Part shown: piece after piece, positions 24,872 to 33,089 of the stretch | Position numbering within the stretch: the stretch's first letter is position 1 | How the letters are laid out: every line of letters begins with the position of its first letter | Origin: Pelomonas sp. SE-A7 | GTDB lineage: Bacteria > Pseudomonadota > Gammaproteobacteria > Burkholderiales > Burkholderiaceae_C | Reading direction: 5' to 3' | DNA: 64,000 nucleotides | Assembly: GCF_030345705.1 (NCBI RefSeq) | Contig: NZ_JAUASW010000001.1 | Coordinates: forward strand, 744,001-808,000 | Notes under the pieces: model-generated | The model's database searches: none | Seen by the model: the letters and a program-made list of their open reading frames with translations, nothing else | What the model was told of the DNA's origin: nothing | Program-made: the position numbers and the translations under genes

Positions 24872-25687
24872 TCAGCGAAGCAAGGCAACCTGGTCGTCGG
24901 CCGGCTTGGGTGCCGGCGGCTTGGGCATGGGTTTTCCGGCGGCAATCGCCTTCAGCGCTTCATGCTCGGCGAGCACCCGGCCGGCATAGCCGGCATCGTC
25001 CGGCAGGTTGGCGGCGCCCACGTAGTGACGCAAGCCTTCCTCGATGCTGCCGGCACGCTGTATGCAGTCGCGCAACACCTGGGCACCGACGCGCAGATTG
25101 GTGATCGGGTCGAAGGCAGCATGGTTGCCACCAAACGCCTCGTACTTGTCGTCATGCACGCGCGTCAGCACCTGCATCAGGCCTTGGGCGCCGACGCTGC
25201 TCTGGGCAAAGGGGTTGAAGCCGGACTCGACGGCCATGACGGCCAGGATCAGGGTCGGCTCGACATGGGCCCGCTGACCGACCGACCAGGCTTCCTGGAC
25301 CAGCCGGCTGATGGGCTCGGGCGCCACGCGGTACTTGCGGGCCAGCCACAGGGCCACGGCGGCTTGCTGGCGCGGCAGTTCGCGCGGATCGGCGGCAGTG
25401 GCACGGCTGACCGCATCGGGTTCGGTCAGGCCGGCCAGCAACTTGCCTTCAGCTTCGGCACGGGCTTCGCTGCGGGCATTGAGCCAACCCAGGGCAGCGG
25501 ACTCGAACTTGTGGCGAAGCTCGGCTTGCGAGAACACGGTCAGCAGCACCGTCACCACCGCCAGGCCGACAAGGGCGAGGGTGTTGTGGCTAACGACGAG
25601 CAGGCCTTGGCCGATGTCCTTGAAAAACAGAGACAAGGCCGCGGAGGCCTTGTCGCTCAGGGATTGCAGATCACGACGCGCTGTCAT
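24872..25687 (-). CDS. Membrane-anchored lytic transglycosylase (SLT domain)
   Basis: This 271-residue protein has one N-terminal membrane helix ('LALVGLAVVTVLLTVF', about residues 35-50) and a C-terminal SLT domain with the catalytic glutamate in 'AVESGFNPFAQSSVGAQGLM' and 'GGNHAAFDPITNLRVGAQVL'. It cleaves peptidoglycan glycan strands in the periplasm. The ATG at 25687 has AAGGAGT seven bases upstream; the longer in-frame opening to 25792 is not needed. It is divergent from ubiD. Confidence 0.88.
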   Translation of the reverse strand: MTARRDLQSLSDKASAALSLFFKDIGQGLLVVSHNTLALVGLAVVTVLLTVFSQAELRHKFESAALGWLNARSEARAEAEGKLLAGLTEPDAVSRATAADPRELPRQQAAVALWLARKYRVAPEPISRLVQEAWSVGQRAHVEPTLILAVMAVESGFNPFAQSSVGAQGLMQVLTRVHDDKYEAFGGNHAAFDPITNLRVGAQVLRDCIQRAGSIEEGLRHYVGAANLPDDAGYAGRVLAEHEALKAIAAGKPMPKPPAPKPADDQVALLR

Positions 25688-25964
25688 GTGACTCCTTTCT
25701 TCTCCGCACCGCGCTGTGTCGCGGGCCTTTTGGGCCGGCGATTTGGCGTCGGGTGACGGTGATAATGGACCGCCCATTGCTAGACCAGTCACTGCAGCAC
25801 TGCGGCTGGTCAGTCTTGGCCAGGACGGCGTCCATAGTCAGCGGCGCGCTGCAACCCTCCCGAAAAGGCGGCAGCACGGGTTAACCCTGTTTTGGGCGTG
25901 CGGATTTTACGGTCCGACAATAACCGGTCAAGGCTATAAGGCCTTTGTTAAATTACGTTTGGTT

Positions 25965-27527
25965 ATGAAATACAGGGATCTGAGGGATTTCATCCAGGGG
26001 TTGGACCGGCTTGGAGAGCTGCGCCGAATCGCCGATCCGGTGTCGCCCGTGCTGGAGATGACTGCGCTGAGTGACAGGGTGCTGCGTGCCGAAGGCCCGG
26101 CCCTGCTGTTCGAGAACCCGACCGGCTTCCAGACACCGGCGCTTACCAATCTGTTCGGGACGACCCGCCGCGTGGCCCTAGGGATGGGCGCCGAGAGCCT
26201 GGCCGAGCTGCGGGAAGTCGGGCAGGTGCTGGCCAGCCTCAAGGAGCCCGAGCCACCCAAGGGCATCAAGGACGTGGGTCGGCTGATGCAGATGGCGAAG
26301 TCGCTGTGGGACATGAAACCCAGCGTCGCCCGCAAGGCAGCGTGCCAGGAAGAAGTCCTGGAGGCGACCGACATCGACCTGAGGCGCCTGCCCATCCAGA
26401 CCTGCTGGCCCGGCGATGTGGCGCCGCTGATCACCTGGGGCCTGGTCGTGACCCGTGGACCGCAATCGGTACCGAATCCGCGTCTGCGCCAGAACCTCGG
26501 CATCTACCGCCAGCAACTGATTGGCCGCCGGCAAGTCATCATGCGCTGGCTGGCACATCGAGGCGGGGCCCTGGATTTCCGAGCCTTTGCGCAGGCCAAC
26601 CCGGGCCAGCCATTCCCGATCGTCGTGGCCCTGGGGGCCGACCCGGCCACCATCCTGGGCGCCGTGACGCCGGTGCCGGACAGCCTTTCGGAGTACCAGT
26701 TCGCAGGCCTGCTGCGAGGCTCACGGACCGAGCTCGTGGATACCGAGGTGGGCGAGGGCGGACGCATGCTGCAGGTGCCGGCCAGCGCCGAGATCGTGCT
26801 GGAGGGCCATATCCCGACTGCTGCCACCGGCTTCGCTGGACATAGCGAAGACGGCGTGCCGCTGAAGGAGATTGGCGGCTATCTGCATGCGCTTGAAGGC
26901 CCCTACGGCGACCACACGGGTTACTACAACGAGCAGGACTGGTTCCCGGTCTTCGAGCTGAGCCGGCTGACGCAACGCCGCAATCCGATCTATCACTCGA
27001 CCTACACCGGCAAGCCGCCCGACGAGCCGGCAATCCTGGGTGTGGCGCTGAACGAAGTCTTCGTGCCCATCCTGCAGAAGCAGTTCAGCGAGATCGTCGA
27101 TTTCTACCTGCCGCCCGAGGGCTGCAGCTACCGCATGGCGGTGATCTCCATCAAGAAGGCCTATCCCGGCCACGCCAAGCGCCTGATGTTCGGCCTGTGG
27201 AGCTTCCTGCGGCAGTTCATGTACACCAAGTTCATCGTCGTGGTGGACGAGGACGTGAACATCCGCGACTGGAAGGAAGTGGTCTGGGCGATCACGACCC
27301 GCATGGACCCGGTGCGCGACACCACCCTGGTCGAGGACACGCCGATCGACTATCTGGATTTCGCCTCGCCGGTCAGCGGACTGGGGGGCAAGATGGGCTT
27401 GGATGCCACCAACAAGTGGCGCGGCGAGACGGCACGCGAATGGGGTCGCACGATCAGCATGGACTCGGCGGTTCAGCGGCGGGCCGACGCGCTGTTCGAA
27501 CAACTTTTCGGCGCTTATCGCAACTAG
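25965..27527 (+). CDS. ubiD: UbiD 3-polyprenyl-4-hydroxybenzoate decarboxylase
   Basis: This 520-residue, prenylated-FMN-dependent decarboxylase of ubiquinone synthesis matches UbiD throughout: 'MKYRDLRDFIQGLDRLGELR', 'GPALLFENPTGF', 'PIQTCWPGDVAPLITW', the Arg-rich 'NLGIYRQQLIGRRQVIMRW' region, and the Glu-Arg-Glu-type catalytic segment near 'YNEQDWFPVFELSRLT'. No clear Shine-Dalgarno precedes ATG 25965. The leader is AT-rich with TATAAG at about 25935. It needs the UbiX cofactor enzyme, which is not encoded here. Confidence 0.95.
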   Translation: MKYRDLRDFIQGLDRLGELRRIADPVSPVLEMTALSDRVLRAEGPALLFENPTGFQTPALTNLFGTTRRVALGMGAESLAELREVGQVLASLKEPEPPKGIKDVGRLMQMAKSLWDMKPSVARKAACQEEVLEATDIDLRRLPIQTCWPGDVAPLITWGLVVTRGPQSVPNPRLRQNLGIYRQQLIGRRQVIMRWLAHRGGALDFRAFAQANPGQPFPIVVALGADPATILGAVTPVPDSLSEYQFAGLLRGSRTELVDTEVGEGGRMLQVPASAEIVLEGHIPTAATGFAGHSEDGVPLKEIGGYLHALEGPYGDHTGYYNEQDWFPVFELSRLTQRRNPIYHSTYTGKPPDEPAILGVALNEVFVPILQKQFSEIVDFYLPPEGCSYRMAVISIKKAYPGHAKRLMFGLWSFLRQFMYTKFIVVVDEDVNIRDWKEVVWAITTRMDPVRDTTLVEDTPIDYLDFASPVSGLGGKMGLDATNKWRGETAREWGRTISMDSAVQRRADALFEQLFGAYRN

Positions 27528-27550
27528 GGTTTGCCGGATCCGTCGTCACC

Positions 27551-27706
27551 TTGTATCCGCGCCGAGCCTCGCCTAATTTTGTGAGGCCTGTTCGCAGGTT
27601 CTACCTCTGGCGCAGTCTCTGCGCGCCAGGAGCCCTGGGGCAAATCGCTCCGGAGCCCCAAAGGCGGCGTTAGCCGTCCGCCCCACCCCGACAGGGGTGG
27701 GGTTTG
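27551..27706 (+). ncRNA. Candidate small RNA with own promoter and terminator
   Basis: Downstream of ubiD, TTGTAT (27551-27556) and TAATTT (27574-27579) are 17 bp apart, so a transcript would start near 27586. It would be about 120 nt long and end at the terminator at 27681-27706. Three stems can be drawn: CCTG-TTCG-CAGG, CTGGCGCAG paired with CTGCG-CGCCAG, and GGGGC paired with GCCCC, followed by the terminator stem. No open reading frame of note is present. I cannot match it to a named RNA family. A structured ubiD 3' UTR is the alternative. Confidence 0.4.
27681..27706 (+). terminator. Rho-independent terminator, possibly bidirectional
   Basis: CCCCACCCC-GACA-GGGGTGGGG is a perfect 9-bp stem with a 4-nt loop, followed by TTTGTCATTT. 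It ends ubiD or the candidate small RNA and lies 18 nt from the stop of the convergent DUF218 gene. Confidence 0.8.
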
Positions 27707-27723
27707 TCATTTCTGGAAGCCTG

Positions 27724-28515
27724 TCAACGGCCTGTCAGCAAGCCCAGAGCCTCGATGGTCGCGTAGCGGCAGCGAAGAAAGCCTTGGCTGCTTGGCAGCC
27801 AGTCGCTCAAAGTCCAGCTGTTTTCTGCACGGTATTCGATGCCTGCGGGCACCAGTTCGATGTCGGCGGCGCCCGCCTGGCGGAAGGCTCGCATCGCCCG
27901 AGGCAGATGCATGGCGTGCGTCACCAGCACGATTCGCTTGATCCCGTTGGATCGAAGCAGGGGCAGGGTCTGCACCACGTTCTCCCTTGTGGTGCGTGAT
28001 CGCGACTCGGCCCATGTGAGCCTCAACCCATATTCCTGCTGCGCTATGCGAGCGGCCAACACGGCTTCAGGCTGGCGGCGAGCGTCGCCGAAAGGCGAGA
28101 TGCCGCCGGTGAATCCCAAGGGCAGGTCGAGCCGCCGGGCCAGCCAGATGCCATATCGCAGCCGGGCCAGCGACAGGGCCCCCAAGTCTGCCTCACCCTG
28201 GTACTCAGGGACCTCGGCGAGGCTGCCACCGCCCAGCACCAGGACGGCCGTCTGCGGGCTGTGTGCCAGTTGCTCGAGCTGCTCGATGCTCAGAGCTGGG
28301 GGCAGGCCCAGCAGGCGCTCCACACCATGGCCCATTCGTTCGGTGCAAGCCATCCAACAATAGAGCGCTCCAAAAACGATCCACAAGATGCCGCGCTGCT
28401 TCTTTCGAAGTCTGATGCTGCCTATGGCGATCAGCACCAAGCCCGGCGTAGGCGGCAGCAGCAAGGTCAGCAGCAGTGGTTTCAGGGCGTAAAGGGCGTC
28501 GTCAGGTGTCAGCAT
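27724..28515 (-). CDS. DUF218 envelope protein, ElyC-like
   Basis: This 263-residue protein has two N-terminal membrane helices ('LLLTLLLPPTPGLVLIAI' and 'GILWIVFGALYCWMA') and a periplasmic DUF218 domain with 'AVLVLGGGS', 'GFTGGISPFGDA', 'SRSRTTRENVVQTLPLL' and 'VTHAMHLPRAMRAFRQAG'. This layout and length match ElyC/YcbC, needed for peptidoglycan and envelope integrity, better than the shorter YdcF or SanA. It is divergent from the DUF748 gene, with only 33 bp between starts. Confidence 0.82.
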   Translation of the reverse strand: MLTPDDALYALKPLLLTLLLPPTPGLVLIAIGSIRLRKKQRGILWIVFGALYCWMACTERMGHGVERLLGLPPALSIEQLEQLAHSPQTAVLVLGGGSLAEVPEYQGEADLGALSLARLRYGIWLARRLDLPLGFTGGISPFGDARRQPEAVLAARIAQQEYGLRLTWAESRSRTTRENVVQTLPLLRSNGIKRIVLVTHAMHLPRAMRAFRQAGAADIELVPAGIEYRAENSWTLSDWLPSSQGFLRCRYATIEALGLLTGR

Positions 28516-28548
28516 GGGCGCTATCGTAGGTCCAGGACAATAGCCGGC

Positions 28549-31500
28549 ATGCCAGGTAAGAAGCGAATGCAAGGTCTGACCCTCAACAACAAGATGCGGC
28601 GCTGGCTGCTGGTCGTGGCGGCGGTGATCCTGTTGCCACTGCTGCTGGCCTGGGCGCTGCTGCCAGGATGGATTGAGAAGCGTGGTGCGCAACTGGCGAG
28701 CGAAGCCCTGGGCCGGCCGGTCACGATAGGCGCTGCCCATTTCCAGCCCTGGCGACTCGGTCTGGTGCTTGAGGCGCTGCGCATAGGGCCGGCGCCAGGG
28801 GGCGATGAAGACCTGTTGCAAGTCCAGCGCATAGACACCCGGGTGTCCTGGCGCTCCCTCATCCACCTGAGCCCGGTGCTCGGTTCCCTGAGCATCGAAC
28901 AGCCGGTGCTGCGTGTGACCCAGTTGGACGAACGGCACTCCAGCATCGACGACTTGCTCAAACGCTTCGCCGCCAAGCCCGACGAGGCGCCGGCCGGCAA
29001 GGAGCCCGATTTCGCGCTCTACAACATCCGTCTGCTGGGCGGGCAAGTGCTGGTCGACGACAGGCCGGCCGGCTGCCAGCACAGGCTCGACCAGTTGGAC
29101 CTGGAGCTGCCCTTCGTCTCCAGCCTGGACACCGACGAGCAGGTGCAGGTGCAGCCGCGCCTGCAGGGGCGACTCAACGGCGTGGCCTTCGGCAGCCAGG
29201 CTTCGCTGCGGCCTTTTGATCCTCGCCATGACGGCTCGCTGGACTTCAAGCTGGCCGAGACCGACCTGCAACCCTATGCGGTCTACCTGCCCAAGGATCT
29301 GCCGCTGCAGCTGGTGCGCGGCAAGCTGTCGGCCGAGTTCAAGCTCACGTTCTCGCGGCCCGAGAAACAGGCACCGCAGCTGGACCTTAGCGGCCAGTTG
29401 CGCGCCGCCGACTGGGCGCTGAGTCAGTCCGGCCGCGAGGCCCTGGCCTGGCAGGGGCTGCAGCTGGGCATTGCCGAGTTCCAGCCGCTTCAGCGCAAGC
29501 TGCGTTTCGGCGATATCCAGATCGACGGCCTGGCCTTGCAGTTGCGTCGGGATGCACGAGGCCAGCTTCAACTGCCCATGCCGGCGAGCCCGCCAGTGGC
29601 AGCTTCAGCGCCCGCTGCGGCTCCTTGGAACCTGGCCATCGATAAGCTGAGCCTGCGCAAGGCCTCGCTGGCGCTGCACGACGACTCCGTCGCGACCAAG
29701 CTGAAGCTCGATCCCATCGAACTCAGGCTGCAAAGCCTGAAGTGGCCCCTGGTGGAGCAGCCGGCCCGCTTCGAGCTGTCCATGGGGCTGGACAAGGCGC
29801 AGCTCTCGGCCAAGGGCGAGTTGTCCAAGCAGGCGCTCAAGGCCGATGCACAGGTGCAGGATTTCTCGCTGACCAGCATCGAGGCTTATCTGAAGCCGGT
29901 CTTGCCCCTGAAGCTGAGCGGCAAGCTGAACACCGCGGCGGCCGTGCAATGGGAGCAGCCGCTGGAAGCGGGCAGTGCTCCGCAGCTGAGTCTGCGCGAC
30001 CTGAAGCTGGAGCAGTTGAAGGCCGGCACCGAACTCTCGCTCGCTTCGCTGACGCTGGACCAGGCCGAAGTCCTGCCTGCCAAGCAGCGAGTCAAGGCCG
30101 GCCAGCTGCGGCTGGCGCAGCCGCGGGCCACGATCAAGCGGGCGGAGCAGGGCGGCTGGAATTTCGAGCAATGGCTGCCGCCGGCGCATGACAAGGCGGC
30201 GGCAGGCAATGCCGCGCCTTGGCAGCTCAGCCTGGCCGGCCTCAGCCTGGAGCAGGGCCAGGTCGAAGTGCAGGACGCGAGCATGCCGCGGCCTGTGCAC
30301 CTGGTCGCCAGCGAGGTCGGTATCAAGCTGCAGGAACTGGCCTGGGGCCAGCCCGCCAGCAGCCCCTTGCAGGTGGCGCTGAAGCTGGGTTCGGTCCGCG
30401 AGGGCCGGGCCAAGGTGGATGAAAGCGGCCGCCTGCGCTGGAACGGCCGCGTCGAGCTGCCGCAGGCCAAGCTGGCCGGCCGGCTGCAGATCGAGCATCT
30501 GCCGCTGGGTGGCATCAGCCCCTATGTGGAGCAGCAGATGGGCGTTCGCCTGCAGCGCGCCGATGCCAGCTGGCAGGGCGATGTGGAAGTCGAGGGCCCA
30601 AAGATTCAGCTGAGCGGCGATCTGCAGCTGAACGATCTGCTGCTGCGTCTGGCCCGTGGCGAAAGCCGAGAGGAATTGCTGAGCTGGCGGAGCCTGGACC
30701 TGAAGAAGCTGCGCCTCGCCCTGGCTCCGAACGAGGCGCCGCGCCTGGCGGTTGCCGAAAGCGAGTTGGCCGAATTCTTTGCCAGGCTCGACATCGACCC
30801 GCAAGGCCACTTCAATCTGCGCGGCGTGCAGCAGCCGGAGAAGGCTGGCGCAGCGGCCCCGGGCCCGGCTCCGCAGTACCAGCTCGGGCCGATCAAGCTC
30901 AGCGGCGGCAAGGTCGATTTCAGCGACCGTTTCATCCGGCCCAACTACAACGCCCGCCTGAGCGAGCTGGAAGGCCGCATAGGTGCCCTGAGCAGCGACA
31001 GCCAGCAAATGTCCACGGTGGAGCTGCACGGCAAGGTGGCCGGCACCGGCCGCCTGGAGATAGGCGGCCAGGTGGCGATCAGCCCGCTGGCGCTGGACAT
31101 CAAGGCCCAGGCCAGCGAGATCGAGCTGGCGCCGCTGTCGCCCTATGCCGGCAAATACGCCGGCTACGCCATCGAGCGCGGCAAGCTTTCCACGAAGCTG
31201 GAATACAAGATCGCGCCGGGCGGCCAACTGCAGGCCAACAACCAGGTCATCCTCAACCAGCTGACGTTCGGCGACAAGGTCGACAGCCCGGAGGCCACCT
31301 CGCTGCCGGTCAAGTTCGCCTTGGCCCTGCTGAAGGACCGCGACGGCGTCATCGACATCAACCTGCCGGTCTCGGGCTCGATCAATGATCCCGAGTTCAG
31401 CGTCGGCGGCCTGGTCTGGCGGTTGTTCCTCAACCTGATAGGCAAGGCCCTGACCTCGCCCTTCAGCCTGCTGGCCGGCGGAGGCCATGAAGACAGTAGC

Positions 31501-32004
31501 GTGCTGGCCATGGCGCAAGGCGCCAGTGAGCTGGGTGCCGACGGCATGGGCAAGCTCGACAAGCTGGCCAAGGCCCTGAACGACCGGCCACAGCTGCGCT
31601 TGTCCATCATTGGTAGCTCCTCGCTGGACAGCGAGCGTGAAGCCTTGAAGCAAGGGAAGCTGAACCAGGCCATCGAGGCCGAGCGCCAGCGCGAGCAGCG
31701 GCGCGACGCGAGCGCCAAGCCAGGCCGCGAGCAGCTCTTGCGCTCGGTCTACCTGCGCAGCGAGCTGAAGACCCGGCCGCGCAATCTGGTCGGCCTGCTG
31801 AAGGAGCTGCCAGCGGCCGAGATGGAGAAGCTGCTGCTCGATTCGTACAGCATCGATGCCGAGGCCGCGCGCCAGCTGGCCCTGGCCCGTGCGGTGCTCG
31901 TGCGGGACGCCCTGATCGCCCGAGGCGTGCCCAATGAGCGCCTGTTCCTGGCTGCGCCCAAGAGCGGAGCCCCACAGGTCGAACTGGCACTCGAAGCGCC
32001 CTGA
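28549..32004 (+). CDS. Large DUF748 / AsmA-like envelope protein
   Basis: This protein of about 1151 residues has one N-terminal membrane helix ('WLLVVAAVILLPLLLAWALL') and then a long, strand-rich periplasmic body. It starts with the AsmA/DUF748 phrase 'KRGAQLASEALGRPVTIGAA' and contains 'VYLPKDLPLQLVRGKLSAEF' and, near the end, 'VKFALALLKDRDGVIDINLP' with 'GSINDPEFSVGG'. These are hallmarks of DUF748. The family belongs to the AsmA-like group of bridge-like proteins thought to move phospholipids to the outer membrane; that role is inferred. Starts at 28567 and 28594 are alternatives. The gene is intact and long for the family. Confidence 0.85.
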   Translation: MPGKKRMQGLTLNNKMRRWLLVVAAVILLPLLLAWALLPGWIEKRGAQLASEALGRPVTIGAAHFQPWRLGLVLEALRIGPAPGGDEDLLQVQRIDTRVSWRSLIHLSPVLGSLSIEQPVLRVTQLDERHSSIDDLLKRFAAKPDEAPAGKEPDFALYNIRLLGGQVLVDDRPAGCQHRLDQLDLELPFVSSLDTDEQVQVQPRLQGRLNGVAFGSQASLRPFDPRHDGSLDFKLAETDLQPYAVYLPKDLPLQLVRGKLSAEFKLTFSRPEKQAPQLDLSGQLRAADWALSQSGREALAWQGLQLGIAEFQPLQRKLRFGDIQIDGLALQLRRDARGQLQLPMPASPPVAASAPAAAPWNLAIDKLSLRKASLALHDDSVATKLKLDPIELRLQSLKWPLVEQPARFELSMGLDKAQLSAKGELSKQALKADAQVQDFSLTSIEAYLKPVLPLKLSGKLNTAAAVQWEQPLEAGSAPQLSLRDLKLEQLKAGTELSLASLTLDQAEVLPAKQRVKAGQLRLAQPRATIKRAEQGGWNFEQWLPPAHDKAAAGNAAPWQLSLAGLSLEQGQVEVQDASMPRPVHLVASEVGIKLQELAWGQPASSPLQVALKLGSVREGRAKVDESGRLRWNGRVELPQAKLAGRLQIEHLPLGGISPYVEQQMGVRLQRADASWQGDVEVEGPKIQLSGDLQLNDLLLRLARGESREELLSWRSLDLKKLRLALAPNEAPRLAVAESELAEFFARLDIDPQGHFNLRGVQQPEKAGAAAPGPAPQYQLGPIKLSGGKVDFSDRFIRPNYNARLSELEGRIGALSSDSQQMSTVELHGKVAGTGRLEIGGQVAISPLALDIKAQASEIELAPLSPYAGKYAGYAIERGKLSTKLEYKIAPGGQLQANNQVILNQLTFGDKVDSPEATSLPVKFALALLKDRDGVIDINLPVSGSINDPEFSVGGLVWRLFLNLIGKALTSPFSLLAGGGHEDSSVLAMAQGASELGADGMGKLDKLAKALNDRPQLRLSIIGSSSLDSEREALKQGKLNQAIEAERQREQRRDASAKPGREQLLRSVYLRSELKTRPRNLVGLLKELPAAEMEKLLLDSYSIDAEAARQLALARAVLVRDALIARGVPNERLFLAAPKSGAPQVELALEAP

Positions 32005-32065
32005 GCAGGGCGAACCGGCCTGGTCTATGCTCGCCGCCCCCAGCCCCCGACCGAAGGAGAACGCC

Positions 32066-32611
32066 ATGACCCAGCCCCTGCAACGCATCACGCTCGCCGG
32101 CGGCTGCTTCTGGTGCACGGAAGCGGTCTACGAATTGGTCCGCGGCGTGGCGCAGGTCGAATCCGGCTATGCCATGGGCCATCTGGCCAACCCCAACTAC
32201 GAGCAGATCTGCTCGGGCAACACCGGCCATGCCGAGGTGCTGCGCATCGACTTCGACCCGACCCAGGTCAGCTTGCGCGAGCTGCTGGAGGTGTTCTTCG
32301 TCATCCACGATCCGACCACCTTGAACCGCCAGGGCGCCGACGTGGGCACGCAATACCGCTCCGGCATCTATTTCCACAGTCCCGAGCAAGAAACCGTCTG
32401 CCGCCAGGTGCTGGACGAGGCGAATGAGGCCCACCATGGCCGCGTGGTCACCGAACTGCTGCCCATCCGCGACTACTGGCCGGCGGAGGCCTACCACCAG
32501 CACTACTACGCCCGGCATCCGGAGCAGGGCTATTGCGCCTTCGTCGTGGCCGGCAAGGTCGAGAAGTTCCACAAGACCTTCGCACGGCTGATGAAGAACG
32601 GCACTGCCTGA
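32066..32611 (+). CDS. msrA: Peptide methionine-(S)-sulfoxide reductase (MsrA)
   Basis: This 181-residue enzyme has the catalytic cysteine in 'LAGGCFWCTEAVYELVRGV' (GCFWC motif) and the family stretches 'SGYAMGHLANPNYEQICSGN' and 'NRQGADVGTQYRSGIYF'. It reduces methionine-S-sulfoxide in proteins and is probably cytoplasmic, as no signal peptide is present. GAAGGAGA lies six bases before ATG 32066. The classic C-terminal resolving cysteine pair is not obvious; the only late cysteine is in 'GYCAFV'. Confidence 0.95.
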   Translation: MTQPLQRITLAGGCFWCTEAVYELVRGVAQVESGYAMGHLANPNYEQICSGNTGHAEVLRIDFDPTQVSLRELLEVFFVIHDPTTLNRQGADVGTQYRSGIYFHSPEQETVCRQVLDEANEAHHGRVVTELLPIRDYWPAEAYHQHYYARHPEQGYCAFVVAGKVEKFHKTFARLMKNGTA

Positions 32612-32642
32612 TCCGGCGCGAAGCGGCACAATAGCGGCCGCC

Positions 32643-32984
32643 ATGCAAAGCTCGCTGTACCGTCTGCGCCAACACACCCGCCGCTTCGGCTGGCTGGTGC
32701 TGTGGCTGGCCGCGACGGTGCTGGCCACCCAGGCCCTGGGCCAGTGGCACGGTCTGCTCCACGGGCAGAAGATCGAGCTGGGCAAGCAGGCCTTCGGCCA
32801 CGAACAGGGCAGCAAGGACTGCCAGCTGTTCGACCAGCTGAACCAGCAACTGGGCTTCGACTGCCCGGCGCCCAGCTGGCAGCCGCTGGCCACGGCTCAG
32901 GCAGCACCGCTGACGCTGCCTGCTGGTCAGCCCCAGGCCGCCCCTGCGGCCTCCCGGGCTCGCGGCCCACCCTCCCTGGCCTGA
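32643..32984 (+). CDS. Small membrane or exported protein upstream of a TonB receptor
   Basis: This 113-residue protein has one N-terminal hydrophobic segment ('FGWLVLWLAATVLATQALGQ') followed by a His-containing stretch ('WHGLLHG'), two cysteines ('DCQLF', 'FDCPA') and a Pro/Ala-rich tail. I do not recognise a named family; small proteins of this kind often precede TonB-dependent receptors for metals. It sits 105 nt before the receptor gene on the same strand. The coding call rests on codon bias and position. Confidence 0.6.
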   Translation: MQSSLYRLRQHTRRFGWLVLWLAATVLATQALGQWHGLLHGQKIELGKQAFGHEQGSKDCQLFDQLNQQLGFDCPAPSWQPLATAQAAPLTLPAGQPQAAPAASRARGPPSLA

Positions 32985-32995
32985 GCCCTTCAGGC

Positions 32996-33067
32996 GCTCC
33001 GCGTCGGCCCTTGCTGTGGCTGCCGCGGAGCAGAGGTGTATTGGCGCCAAGGCTGCACAGGCCTTGG
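32996..33067 (+). other. Structured leader of the TonB receptor gene
   Basis: Two stems can form just before the receptor: GCTCCGCG (32996-33003) with CGCGGAGC (33024-33031), and CCAAGGC (33047-33053) with GCCTTGG (33061-33067). A perfect 10-bp palindrome, TTGGCGCCAA (33041-33050), lies between them. It does not look like a cobalamin riboswitch. It could be an operator or an mRNA structure. Confidence 0.3.
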
Positions 33068-33089
33068 CCGTCCGCAGAGCATTCCGTCC

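Noticed and set aside
27528..27706. 6S RNA (ssrS) downstream of ubiD
   Set aside because: A TGTTCGCA string recalls 6S RNA, but the ends do not pair into the long closing stem and the likely transcript is only about 120 nt.
32005..32065. msrA as a member of the local ECF regulon, by analogy with Neisseria
   Set aside because: No TGTAAGG-N16-CGAC-like sequence is visible before msrA.
29605..32118. 837-codon frame on the minus strand
   Set aside because: It is antisense to the DUF748 gene, with Gln/Ala/Leu-rich low-complexity translation and no domain.
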